DNA from: Ophthalmolycus amberensis
Taxonomy: Eukaryota; Chordata; Actinopteri; Perciformes; Zoarcidae
Direction of reading: 5' to 3'
Length of the DNA stretch: 64,000 nt
NCBI GenBank assembly: GCA_024529925.1
Contig: JAFEUB010000770.1
Coordinates: 1,445,501-1,509,500, forward strand
Numbering within the stretch: position 1 is the stretch's first letter; the number at the start of each line of letters is the position of its first letter. This document shows, piece by piece, positions 26,401 to 37,630 of this stretch. The notes under the pieces were generated by a model, which had not been told where the DNA came from, ran no database searches, and was given only the letters and a program-made list of their open reading frames with translations. The position numbers were made by a program, and so were the translations under genes.

Positions 26401-28012
26401 AAAGCTGCTCAGCTTTCTCTCCATGATGCTGCAACAGTAGAGCTACCATTATGATGTACCTTTCCTCACTACTGCTTTATTGGTTTTGCAGATTGTAGCA
26501 GATGAATATCAGTCAACGGTACTTTTTGGCTACACAATCTATGCATGACTCCAAAGCATGACGAAAGATATTTCAGAAAAACAATTTGTAAATCTCAAGC
26601 ATAATTGACCTATTTACCGTACCCTGTATTTCATCTATGTTGGTATCTGAATAATTTGATAATGACGACTGGGAAATTTGCCCGTTAATGTAATAAAGCC
26701 AAACATGCTTTAAAACAATTCTGAGGTTGTAACATCAACATTTAAAAGAAAATGATTGGGATATCTGTGAATATCTGTTTCATTTGTACTTTAAAACGTT
26801 ACAAATTCGCTCTGATGTTTTAATCGACACCACCGTTGAATTACAAGCTGTTAGTGTTTTTGTAATGTTGTTTTAATGTAACGTAACATGTCGGTGCTCT
26901 GCAGGGCGCGTGCCATTGAGTTTCGCCAGCAGAACCACGAGGCAGTGGGAGGCTTTTTCTCACAGATTGGAAGTCTGTACACGGTTCACCACTTATGGGG
27001 TGAGCAGTGTTTCCTAGTTTTTAAATTCCAAGTTTATGTGGGATTATACATTTATAAAGGCATCACTGTATCGCAAATGATTGCAGAAAAATTAGTTTAT
27101 GATTTACGTAGCAGCTTATGAGGTGCATCTCTGATCCCTCGAAGTGCCTGTGTTACTATTCAGGAAATGTGTAATCAATGTTATGTATGTTTTAGGTCAT
27201 GAATTTGATCAATATAATTTAACGCAAATGTTTCAGAATTCCGCACTTTTCTAAGAGTTTAATACTTTATGTATTTTATGTGAATTTTGAGTAAAGACTA
27301 TAAAACAAGCATGATTATTATTTTCTTTTTTTTCAGCGTACAAAGACCTTCAGTCCAGAGAAGACACAAGAAATTCTGCCTGGCAGCATGATGGCTGGGA
27401 TGAGGTTGTTTATTACACAGGTAGGTCTCAGTTTGAGGTCTTATTTCTCCTCTTTACCTTTCTGATATCACTGGACAATATTATCCTCTGTGACAGGACT
27501 GTGTCATCATGAGGATATGATGCTAACGTGTTGTCATTTCTCTAAATGCTTGTTGTCCAAATTAATGATTTCAGGCAAACTAACAAAATATATTACTGGA
27601 GTTTGTGTTCTACACACAATTCATTGTGTACAGTTTTTAGTTTTTATTGATGTTTTCAACATTTTCAAACACATAAAACCCACAGAGGCAAAAGTCAACA
27701 AACAAATAAACAAACAGAAAATCTAAATAATACAGAAGACAAAAAGAAAGTTTTTTTTGTTCCATTTTTATTAGTTCACCCATTTTCTCTGTTTGAATTG
27801 TTTTTACATGTATTCTCGTATCTGTCATTTATAGATATAAATTATGATAAGAAATATATGATATATATATTATTATTTTGTTTTACATTACTGCATGACA
27901 CTGAAATCTGTTTGTAAGAACGTTTTTGTCTCTTCTCCGTTCGACAGTCCCTCTTATTCAGCACATGGAATCTAGAATCATGATTCCCCTGAAGAACTCG
28001 CCCCTGAAGTAA
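23479..28012 (+). CDS. nipsnap2: NipSnap homolog 2 (GBAS), mitochondrial
   Basis: Ten coding exons join in phase: 23479-23570, 24582-24709, 24875-24920, 25018-25112, 25711-25781, 26020-26160, 26275-26306, 26905-26999, 27337-27420 and 27948-28012 (stop TAA), giving 282 aa (human protein 286). The start ATGGCG has a good context (AAGATGGCG). The N-terminus is basic and Ser/Thr-rich, as a mitochondrial presequence. Family blocks are easy to read: EDSWFKSLFVRKVDPRKDAH, LLAKKEDNNLYKIQ, FHNVKPECLEAYNEL, LVGTWNTWYGEQDQAVHLWR, GGYPALTEVM, LLEFSFWNEPVPRPGPNIYE, LRSYQLRPGTMIEWGNYWAR and the end SRIMIPLKNSPLK. NIPSNAP1/2 are matrix proteins that act as mitophagy 'eat-me' signals on damaged mitochondria; that role comes from the family. 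The frame is undamaged. Confidence 0.97.
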
Positions 28013-28839
28013 CCACAAACACCGGAGGAACCTCTCAACAGCCACTGATCTGTGGAGAGTGTAACCAGCCATCAGTTGGTGCGCTGCCGGGGAAATCTGC
28101 ATAACATCAACGTGTTGTTTCAGTTTTTGTTTTCTTCTTGTTTGTTTCTTCACTCCCCTTTTCTTTGTGGGCCTAGAATGTCTTATTTCAGATGATGAGG
28201 TTAAAACGGTTATCACCAAAACTGGATCTGTTACAGCTGTTACTGATCCATTAATGCGCTTTGTGGAGACAACATATTATTTCACATGCCCCCTCCTCTT
28301 CACTCTCTGTCTCTATCTTTTTAAAAGGTCTGATTTTAAGAGGCTTGTCTTCTTATTTTTTGATGATTTGAAAACATCAGTGTGTGAATGTGATACCAGG
28401 AACAGATCAAACATTTAGCAGTTCTCGTGCTGGTCACAGGCGCTCAAAATGTCTGAAGGTCTTTCAGAAACATCACTCTGTTGCACTAGTATTGATAACG
28501 AATCAAACAAAAGTTACTGCTTCTAGTATCTCACAACAAACGCACTGCCTCCAGAGCTCACAGTTCGCTATCAATATGAACTGGACAAGCTTCTGCACAT
28601 GTCACAGGTGATGGTCAGTTTTACAAAGAGGAGCATGCTGATTATAAATCAGTGTTCTGAAATCACCGATGAAGCTGATGGTCAGAGATGGAAGCCTGTA
28701 TTGTTGGGCCACAGTCAGACTCTGGCTTTACATTCAGTAACATTTCACCAGGTATATCCATCAAGAAGATGTGACTTTATGTTTACATGGCTTTGTTCCA
28801 GCCAACTGATTATGGCGTGTTGTTTGAAGACGCACAGAA

Positions 28840-28845
28840 ATTAAA
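28840..28845 (+). terminator. Candidate poly(A) signal of nipsnap2
   Basis: ATTAAA about 830 bases after the nipsnap2 stop. A further AATAAA is at 29364-29369. The intervening 28.0-29.9 kb contains no supported gene and is probably long 3'UTR plus intergenic DNA before the cct6a promoter. Confidence 0.35.
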
Positions 28846-29926
28846 GTCCACTATCACACCACAAGTGTCAGGCTAGTCAGAACAGTAAGCCAGACTTTGA
28901 TGTAGTGCACAGTCTTTTCATACCGGACGGATACGTGACAACAATGTCCAGTTCTTGCGGTGAAGTTGTGGTGAATCTGCCAAAGGTGTCATTTTAATTT
29001 AACATCATGCTGGCTCTTCCAGCTGGGAACAAGATGATTCAAATGATTAGACAATGTTTGATTTCAGAACTAATCTCTCACTACAAACTGCTGTACACTG
29101 ACTAGTTTGACTAGTCATTAATGCCAACTGGGTTATTGTGTGCTCCAACTGAGATTAATGGGTTTTTTAAATGGTCAGATTGTAGATCTAGATAGTGTGT
29201 TTATTGATCAAGCCAGAGATATGGTCAACTCTATCTGTTAATGAGGTGGGGTACTCTAAACTATCTGATGACAAGTGGAGAGGAGTATCCCAATGTGGTA
29301 AATGCGAATTGCAGTGCTTTAATAAGATTAGTTGTACATACTGAATTAAACATCTGATAATGGAATAAAAAGTCTTGGACTCCTTTTCTTCATATAGGCT
29401 GTCGTTTGAAATGACTATAATTACATACAGACATATCAGCGAAGGTGATGTAGTCAGCGCGTCGTCTAGGGTGTGACTTTTGCTGCCTTCAGTGTATGTC
29501 GGAGATTCATGATCATCAAACCATAACAATGTACGGCTTCGACGAAGTAGCGATCATAGCAAAAATGTGCAATATTAGTTATAGTTTGGATTTATCTGCA
29601 AACATATGATGTGCAGAATATTCTTCCCAAAAATATCAAAAACAATCAAACAAGCTTTGAGAAATGTGCACGCGTTTCCATAACTTTTAAAAACAGTGAC
29701 TTGTAGGCATCAGTTGCAGGAGTTTGGTTTAATATTCAGCCCTTTATCTACCAGCCATTGCGATTAAGGAAACGAACTGCAATATATATGTTTTACCCTG
29801 ATCATTTGCACAATTACTTGTAATCAGCATTCATGTTGTGCTCTTAAAAGTAAACGGGGAGTTTGAAGCTTTCTTAAAAAGCGTATTGTCCGAGCTTGGA
29901 CTGGTTCCATAAACGCATCACGAGAA

Positions 29927-29948
29927 CACGTGTTGGAGCCTTCTAGAA
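29927..29948 (+). promoter_or_regulatory. E-box and heat-shock-type element in cct6a promoter
   Basis: CACGTG (29927-29932, inside the palindrome AACACGTGTT) and TTCTAGAA (29941-29948) sit about 100 bases before the cct6a start codon. TTCnnGAA is the minimal paired heat-shock-factor unit. CCT subunit genes are reported targets of heat-shock factors, so the site is plausible, but only two good units are visible. Confidence 0.4.
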
Positions 29949-30044
29949 ACCGACCCTCCTTTCGAGAGCGTCTGAACCCGAACAGTGCGGACTCTCCACC
30001 AGCGTTACTTTTTACCTTTATTTCGCTGGTTGAGCTGCTTCGCC

Positions 30045-33000
30045 ATGTCTGCCATAAAATCTCTGAACCCTAAAGCAGAGGTGGCCCGGGCCCAGGCCGC
30101 CTTGGCGGTTAACATCAGTGCCGCCCGGGGGCTCCAGGATGTGCTGAAAAGTAACCTGGGACCGAAGGGGACCATGAAAATGTGAGTGCTCAGCAGCCCT
30201 TTGTGCAGCACGCGTGCTAAGCTAACACTGCTAAGTAACGTTAGCTGCGATTCACCGGCAACGTGTGGCTGTCTGCGTACGTAACGTTATCGCTATAGTT
30301 ATTCTGCACATTTATCAGGGATTTATTTTGGAAATCAACCCTCGTGTACAAGTTTGTCCGCCTGCGCCACAAAGTATTATATCACAATTTTAGCCAGTTT
30401 AGGCCTCCACTGGCGTAGTTCCCCAGCGCACGTTGTCGTGCGCAGTCATCGCCAGGATGCCTTTTGAAAACCACCGAGCTAACGTTAGCATGTTTGTATC
30501 AATCCGTTATCTGATTACGATAACGGGAAAATACAAAGTGTCTGTTACCGTAGCTTTACCGTCACCAACATTATTTGGATTAATGAGCGAATGAATGACT
30601 CGAGCACTAGTAACTCCGTTACGTTAATTATTGAGGATTAACGCTGTTTCGCAAAGTTTAGTCCGATAACACCAGCTAACGGCTACTGCATCTTTGTCTG
30701 TTAACTTGGTAAACGGACCCTGGACGTGGTTATGTCTGAATTAAAACTTGTTTTGACTAACTGTTGACCAGCAGGCCGTGTGTTGTAGTGAACCAGCTTT
30801 CATTAAAGCTTCTCTGTTTGGATCCGCAGGCTGGTGTCTGGTGCAGGAGACATTAAGCTGACCAAAGATGGAAACGTCTTGTTGCACGAGATGGTAAGGA
30901 AGTGATCTGTAAACTGACTTCTTCTGTGGTGTCCATTTATTGTGCTTCATTCTTTACAGTTGGAGCGACCACACCCCTAATTTATGTGGGATCCATTTAC
31001 TTAGACACTGAAAACCCCATTTTTTTGTCCGTGTATGAATTAAGCAATGTACGTCATTGGAGAACATTCATTGTTTGAGGGATTTGTCTTTAAAAAAAAT
31101 ATATATATAGTTTTTGTAGCGAAAGTTTATATTGGAGTAAATGAATAAGTCATTAAAAGTAGAATGTTGCTACCTAATTTGGGCACATAACTAATTTATG
31201 CCGATTGATGAAATATAAAGTAAATACTAAGTCTACAAATGTCTAACACAATGAACATGCTTACATTTTAAATGTGTTTGCCATGCATTTCCAAGACATC
31301 TGCAGTCACCTCAAGGGCTCTGTGAACGTGTGGTTGTCAATAATCAGTCATGAAAGTAATCGTTAGTTGCAGCCTTGAGGACTTTCTATTCTATTTTTCA
31401 CCGCGCAGCAAATTCAGCACCCGACAGCATCCCTCATCGCGAAGGTTGCCACGGCGCAGGATGACATAACGGGAGACGGCACCACATCGAATGTCCTCAT
31501 CATCGGTGAGCTGCTGAAGCAGGCGGACCTCTACGTGTCAGAGGTAAACTGACATAAATACACAGTGAACTATTTCTTAGAAAATGAAGAGAAAGGCGTG
31601 TCGTTTTACAGCTCCACAGGCATGTCTGGTTATCCAACAAGAAAGTAAACACTTTTTTTACCCAAAGTGGCATAATGAGTCTCTTCAGAATGTATTTTAA
31701 TGTCCAGTATTTGGAGCTGGCTATATTTTCCTTCCATAATGCTCGTTGATTTTGTGCACAGAGAACACCCAGGGATGCTAGCGTAGCTCCCCCTGTTCCA
31801 TTGTATCTGTGCTACAGTAACTCTGATCTGTACCTCTGCATTAGGAGAGTCTCTTCCTCCCCTACATGTATTCAGCGGATCAGAATAAACTTAATATTGC
31901 TTAAACTGACACAAATACACAGTGAATTATTTCTTGAGAAAGGCATGTAATTTTAAAGCTCTACAGTCACAGGCCTGGATATGTTTTCCTTCCATAACTC
32001 CCTTTTGGTTTCGTGCTGCAGGGTCTTCATCCCAGAATCGTTGTTGAGGGCTTTGAGGCAGCGAAAGAGAAAGCCTTGGCTGTTCTGGAGGAGTTGAAGG
32101 TCACTCGGGAAATGGACAGAGAGACCCTCATCCACGTAGCACGCACCTCCCTCAGAACCAAGGTCTACGCAGAGCTGGCAGACCTGCTCACTGAGGTGAG
32201 TGCAAAAAATGCACCAAAAATGATTGTTTTCTTCGTTATTGATAATCTTGGTAGACAAGTTTATCCTTTTGGTGGTAAACTGTCAAATAATGACAAAATT
32301 GTTTGTCTGCAGGCTGTAGTTGATGCTGTGCTGGCCATCACTAAACCCAATGAGCCCATTGACCTGTACATGGTGGAAATTATGGAGATGAAGCACAAGA
32401 CCGACTGCGATACACAGTGAGTTTTAATAAAAATCTGAAGACTCTGCTCTCTCACCCCTTTGCCGATGGCGGTGCAGGAGTGTATCGGGGTCCCAAACGT
32501 CTAAAGCAGGGGTCTCAAACTCCCGGCCCGCGGGCCGAATTCGGCCCGCCACGTAATTTTATGTGGCCCGCGAATCCGCCAGCAAAAAACTTTTTTTTTT
32601 AAGTCAGACTAATAAAAATATCCCCATAGTCGAAATTATGAGATAGAAAGTCGAAGTTATTAGATAGAAAGTCATAACTATGATAGAAAGTCATAATTCT
32701 GAGATAGAAAGTCAAAATTATGAGATACTTAAACACAGTCATAGAAGCAGCTCTTTGGCTTACTGTACATTTAACATGGAAATGTATTGTGAGCACATTG
32801 AAGACTACTTTAAACTGTGAATGCACGAGTAGTTACATTTACAACCGGCCCTTTGCGGGCGACCATGATGCTGATGTGGCCCGGAGTGAAAATGAGTTTG
32901 AGACCCCTGGTCTAAAGAATGTTGGGTTTCTTTCTTTCTCAGGCTGATCAGAGGTTTGGTGTTGGACCACGGTGCCCGACACCCAGACATGAAGAAGAGG

Positions 33001-36000
33001 GTGGAGGACGCCTACGTGCTGACCTGCAACATCTCTTTGGAGTATGAAAAGACGGAGGTCAACTCTGGCTTCTTCTACAAGAGTGCTGAGGAGAGGGAGA
33101 AGCTTGTGGCTGCGGAAAGGAAGTTCATCGAAGACCGCGTGCAGAAGATCATCAGCTTCAAGAACAAAGTGTGTCCCAACGGGGAGAAGGGCTTCGTCGT
33201 CATTAACCAGAAGGTATGCTCGACTGAGGATTCATGCAGTATTGGCATTTTAACTGTGGCTCAACTTTTCCTTACTCGTAGCGCTTCTACTCTTACTTGG
33301 TTTAAGTAACTGCATCTCCCGAAAGGGGGGAGTGATATTTGAATCACAGCAGCTAATATTGGTAGCGAGAGCCACAAGCTTGCAGACTCCGAAGTGTCTG
33401 TAAAGTGTGTGTAAGCGTAGCTAACAAACGTGACACGATAAATGACCGAAAAACACAGGAAAGATTTGCCCTGAGCTGAAATGAAAACAAACTCCAGATT
33501 ATGTTCCTTCACTGAATCGATGCAAAATCGTTCACGTCCGCATCGCGATGCATCTTGGGATTGAGAAATTCCCACACCTCCATTGTTCACCAGACTACAG
33601 GTCAATTCACAAATGATTCAGGACTTAGAATTTCTATATGGACACTTACGGTAGTATTCTGTGATTTGCAACACGTCAGTGAAAATAAATGTCTAATCAA
33701 TCCTAAGTGCACAGAGAACACTCAGGGATGCTAGCGTAGCTCCCCCTGGTCTCTTGTATCTGTGCTACAGTAACTCTGATCTGTACCTCTGCATTAGGAG
33801 AGTCCCTTCCTCCCCTACATGTATTCAGCGGATCAGAATAAACTTAATATTGCTTAGACTGACATAAATACACAGCGAATTATTTCTTGATAAATGGAAA
33901 TGTAATGTTTCTTCTGTTGTGTAGGGTATTGACCCATTCTCCCTGGATACCCTAGCCAAGGAGGGCATCGTAGCCCTGCGCCGGGCAAAGAGGAGGAATA
34001 TGGAGAGGTGAGAAAGAAACATATTTTAATTGTTACAAATGTATAAGTGGCCTTTTCTGTACAATGGATTGTAGTTGCTCTGTTTTTGGGGGCTAGCACC
34101 TGTTTAACACTAAAATCTACTATATTTACAAGAAAGACTAGATCAAGAGTTAGGCAAATAGGGTTCAAGATGTATAATCTAACAGGTATTATATATAATG
34201 TGTAAAAATAAGCATTCATGTAAAATAACATCACTCAACACCAGCTTACTAGAAACTTAATATGTCCGTAAGGTAGCTATAGCTGTGCTGTTATACTTGA
34301 TTACAACTCTGTCAGCAATTTCCTGTTATTGAGACTGCTGCTGTCTTCAGAGCGCACCGTGATCCCACCACAGCACTCCTGCTTCTTTAGCAGTCGTACT
34401 TTGTTTAGCCACAAGGGAGCGCCCTGCAGCACAGACGTGGGACCATCAGTACAATCCGTCATTTGCTTCTGTATCTTGTTTGTTGTTATCTGAGAGATAC
34501 TAGAAATTGTAGAGGTCTGGAATGTTAGGCGAGTCTGTTGCGTTTACTATATTGTGAGATGTGACATCTCACCCTGCTGGGCCCATTTAGCAAATTCATG
34601 AATTTCTTAATTGTGAAACTCGAAGTATAAATGAAATGTTAAACTAATGTGCTGTCCACAGTTGCGTGATGTTTTTCCTTCATAAATCATAGAACGGAGT
34701 TATTCATACAGTTTGTTTTTCCCTCGGCAGGCTCACCCTCGCCTGCGGTGGCATTGCCATGAATTCAATTGATGACCTCACACCTGATTGCTTGGGATAC
34801 GCTGGGTTGATTTTTGAACACACACTGGTGAGTATTTGTGTTTTTTCTGTGTGCATTCTTTGTTTTATGTAACTTCAGTATTTTTTTAACCTGGACACTA
34901 TTTCCCAGATTTTTAAAATTGGTCCCGTATGAGCTAGAAAGCTGCAGACGGTTATGTGAACGAGTCACATGACACAATAGCAAAACCAGTCCACATTAGT
35001 CACTTGGATGCATAAAGTGGGCCCTTCCCATGTTTGCAGGGAGAGGAGAAGTTCACGTTCATCGAGAAGTGTGGGAACCCTCGCTCAGTTACCCTGCTGG
35101 TGAAGGGACCCAACAAACACACCCTGACACAGATCAAAGACGCCGTGAGGGATGGTTTACGGGCAGTCAAGAACGCCATAGAAGATGGTAAGACACCATG
35201 GAACCTCTGTGTTTGTGTTATATGACTTAGTTTTATGGGAATATCATTTATTGTATCAAAAGTGATCAGTTATGCTGTTTTGCCGCCAGAGTGCAGCTCA
35301 TATTTTGATGTCCAATGTTCCTCAAATGTCCAATTTAAATCAAATAGATAGTTTGCAATAGTCTTGAGTTGATCCTCTTATCTGATTGAATACATATTGT
35401 GGTTTATCACACATTAACTGTTAAGTTTTAACATTTTTACACTTGCAGTTTTTGAAAAGAAAAGAAGCTGTTTTCTGAAAGTTACTTCTGTCCCTCGTCA
35501 GTGGGTTTTGTTTTCCTGTCAAAGGTGACCGTAAAGCCCTTTAGACATTTGTTATCCAAATGTTAACCAAATTCATTATCAGAGTTTATGAAGTTCCCCA
35601 AACGGTCCTTTAGGACACTCTAGCTCAGGTAATTTCTCTTCATTCTTATCTTGTTTTTCATAAAATGAACACCTGAACTTGTGGTCAGTTTATCTGTTCC
35701 TGTGAAATGCAGTTGGTGTTGTTTGCACAGCGAACACCCGGGGATGCTAGCATGGCTCTCCCTGGCCTTTCATGTCTGTGCTACAGTGACTCTGGTCTTT
35801 TCCTCTGCATTGGGAGCGTTTCAGTCTCCTACATGTATTAGCTGATCAGAACAAACTCCCCCGTCATTTCAAATGTGTTGTTCTTGCCTTCTTGAGCAAA
35901 GGCAATTTGACGTGCGTTTTCTGAGCGTCTTCTTTTCGTCTCTTCAGGATGTGTTGTGTCCGGTGCGGGTGCGTTCGAGGTGGCTGTGGCCGACGCTCTG

Positions 36001-37156
36001 GTGAAACACAAGCCCAACGTGAAAGGCAGAGCCCAGCTGGGAGTCCAAGCATTTGCAGATGCTCTTCTTGTCATCCCCAAGGTGAATGTTTTTACTTAAT
36101 CTCCAGGCTTTCCGTGGTTCTCTGTGATGTAGAAATCCCTTCTGCATAATGCTGCCTATAATATCTCTGGTCCTCTTACCAAAGTTATACTGGACAGAAA
36201 AAAATCGTAAACAAGATTCATTGTTCGTTAACGTTCATACTGTACCAACCTCTGTTGATTTTAACTCTGCATCTTCCTCGGTAGGTTCTGGCCCAGAACT
36301 CTGGCTACGACCAAATGGAGACCTGTGCTGAAGCTGCAGACTGAGTACAAAGAAAGTGGTCAGCTAGTGGGAGTGGACCTCAGCACAGGTCAGAACCACA
36401 ACACACCGTCATTAGAAGATTGTGCCACGCAATAGATATCAAGCCCTCCACAATACATCACAATATCAGTTTTTGATTTTCAAAAGCAGCAATCTGTAAC
36501 ATAAGACTATTAACGCAATGGATTTTGAAGTGTTTTCCTTTTCAAGTCTCTTTAAACGCAGTTTAATTGAGATCAAACTGTGTAATAAAGTGCAGCAACA
36601 TCAAGTACATGCTCACTGTGGTACATGCGTCAAAAGGCTGAACAAACGGAGCAGAAGAGCTGCTGAGTAACTTGCTTTCAGAAGAGGATTCACCGCCATC
36701 TTAGTATCAGAAAGCATAGTCTATGAGGCAAATACTTCCATCAATTGTTCCACTCCGAGACTGTACGTTTGTATTTTGAGTCTCGCTGTTTTCGTTGATT
36801 TATTTTTGCCGTTTGAGTCGTAATGGATTCTTAAGCCCCCAAAACCTGGTTTGGTTGCACTTTTATCACAAGCTTGTTTTGAATTGAATCCCGGTGTTCT
36901 TCAGGGGAACCCATGGTGGCAGGAGAAGCAGGCGTTTGGGATAATTACAGCGTAAAGAAACAGCTTCTCCATTCATGGTGAGAATACACATTTCTAACCG
37001 GTCTAAGACCTTTTTAAATATTTAAAATTCTCCTTATGCATTGTCTCCATTAATCTCTTATGTGGCTCTTTATTCCTCTACAGCACGGTCATCGCCAGCA
37101 ACATCTTGTTGGTGGATGAGATCATGCGAGCTGGGATGTCTTCTCTCAAGGGTTAA
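30045..37156 (+). CDS. cct6a: T-complex protein 1 subunit zeta (CCT6A)
   Basis: This is one of eight paralogous subunits of the cytosolic TRiC/CCT ring chaperonin, which folds actin, tubulin and WD-repeat proteins. Thirteen exons: 30045-30181, 30830-30893, 31409-31543, 32022-32195, 32313-32416, 32943-33213, 33925-34007, 34731-34827, 35040-35187, 35948-36081, 36285-36388, 36905-36977 and 37084-37156 (stop TAA). The ATP site shows as NLGPKGTMKM (residues 37-46) and TGDGTT (88-93). Other blocks read LVLDHGARHPDMKKRVEDAY, EVNSGFFYKSAEEREKL and ALRRAKRRNMERLTLACGG. Without one surplus base the total is 531 aa, the same as human. Exon 11 carries that extra base near 36324-36327, which shifts the frame and brings a TGA at 36342. 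All other exons are intact, so I take it as a sequence error. Introns 3, 6 and 9 carry snoRNA-like copies; intron 5 carries a transposon. Confidence 0.96.
31546..31640. repeat. Intron 3 duplicated segment, copy A
   Basis: The start of cct6a intron 3 (AAACTGACATAAATACACAG onward) recurs with small changes at 31903-31984, just before the intron's acceptor. It recurs in part again at 33856-33895 in intron 6. The two intron 3 copies flank the first snoRNA-like sequence. Confidence 0.75.
31755..31869 (+). ncRNA. H/ACA snoRNA-like copy 1 (intron 3 of cct6a)
   Basis: The layout fits a vertebrate H/ACA snoRNA. A 5' hairpin is closed by GCACAGA/TCTGTGC (31756-31762 with 31806-31812). It has an upper stem AGGGA/TCCCCCT and an apical GCTA-GCG-TAGC loop. 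A hinge fits the H box, ACAGTA (31814-31819). A weaker second hairpin follows, with the ACA box at 31864-31866, three bases before the probable end. Human CCT6A is, as I recall, the host gene of SNORA15, which makes orthology likely. I could not compare the primary sequence directly. The unpaired GAACACCC and GTTCCATTGTA flanks of the first stem would form the pseudouridylation pocket. Confidence 0.75.
31903..31984. repeat. Intron 3 duplicated segment, copy A'
   Basis: Second copy of the intron 3 start segment, immediately after the snoRNA-like sequence. The following 'ttttccttccataa' also matches the sequence that precedes the snoRNA copy at 31727-31740, so the whole unit looks tandemly duplicated. 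Confidence 0.7.
32507..32909. mobile_element. Non-autonomous hAT-type element (403 bp) in cct6a intron 5
   Basis: The terminal inverted repeats CAGGGGTCTCAAACTC and GAGTTTGAGACCCCTG are exact complements over 16 bases. They are flanked by identical 8-bp target duplications GTCTAAAG (32499-32506 and 32910-32917). An 8-bp duplication and CAGGGG ends are hallmarks of hAT (Charlie-like) elements. The interior has no transposase frame. It is GC-rich near the ends (CGGCCCGCGGGCCG) and has about five imperfect copies of a GATAGAAAGTC word in the middle. The element makes up about three quarters of the 526-bp intron and ends 33 bp before the exon 6 acceptor. Confidence 0.93.
33708..33822 (+). ncRNA. 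H/ACA snoRNA-like copy 2 (intron 6 of cct6a)
   Basis: Nearly identical to copy 1: the same GCACAGA/TCTGTGC closing stem, the same GCTA-GCG-TAGC apical stem, an ACAGTA hinge (33767-33772) and an ACA box (33817-33819). Differences fall mainly in the internal loops (ACACTCAGG; CTGGTCTCTTG). Similarity continues some 70 bases past the ACA box, so copy 1 and copy 2 share flanking DNA and arose by a recent duplication. It lies about 100 bases upstream of the exon 7 acceptor. Confidence 0.72.
34411..34431. promoter_or_regulatory. Weak CTCF-like motif in cct6a intron 7
   Basis: CCACAAGGGAGCGCCCTGCAG resembles the CTCF core CCASYAGRKGGCRS with two mismatches. It is recorded at low confidence only. 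Confidence 0.2.
35724..35836 (+). ncRNA. H/ACA snoRNA-like copy 3 (intron 9 of cct6a)
   Basis: A more diverged member of the same family. The closing stem GCACAG/CTGTGC, the apical GCTA-GCA-TGGC stem and the 3' ACA box (35831-35833) are kept. The hinge reads ACAGTG instead of ACAGTA, so the last H-box adenine is lost. Similarity to copies 1 and 2 stops soon after the ACA box. Compensating changes such as TAGC to TGGC (a G-U pair) keep the stem, which argues for selection on structure. Confidence 0.65.
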
Positions 37157-37439
37157 AGGTGAACTGAAGAAGCAGCAGCTGTTGTCATGTTCACGGGGAC
37201 AGTTGTTTACCTGACGGTTCAGTCAAAGTGGACCTGCTCTAGGAAGCCTGAAGCACCCCAGTCTGACGGACGGCCAGCTGTAAACCCCACAGCATCCATC
37301 GCAGCGTCTGTCAGGACCATTGTTATGCTCGTCATGGTTTTTGTTTTTTCATGGAGTTGTCAATGCTCTCCTCTGATTGGTTTATTTATGAGATTTTGTT
37401 AAACGCACAGGCCTCTACCCCTCAGTTCTGTTTCTACCC

Positions 37440-37445
37440 ATTAAA
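37440..37445 (+). terminator. Poly(A) signal of cct6a
   Basis: ATTAAA 284 bases after the cct6a stop, followed by a T-rich stretch. It is the first canonical hexamer variant after the gene. Confidence 0.5.
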
Positions 37446-37630
37446 GATTTTTTTGGCTCTTGAAAGATTTGGTTGTTTGTTCTTGAATAATAATTGGCTC
37501 CATAAAATATAATTGCTGATTTGCGAGACAGAAGCTCGGTGCGCAACCTCAAAAATGTACTTTTTTTTGCTTGTAAGACAAATGTTAAAAACCACATCCA
37601 GACTAAGCTATTGGAGCAGTAACACACAAA

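Noticed and set aside
32417..32947. Open frames running through cct6a intron 5
   Set aside because: They read through the hAT-type element, which encodes no transposase.
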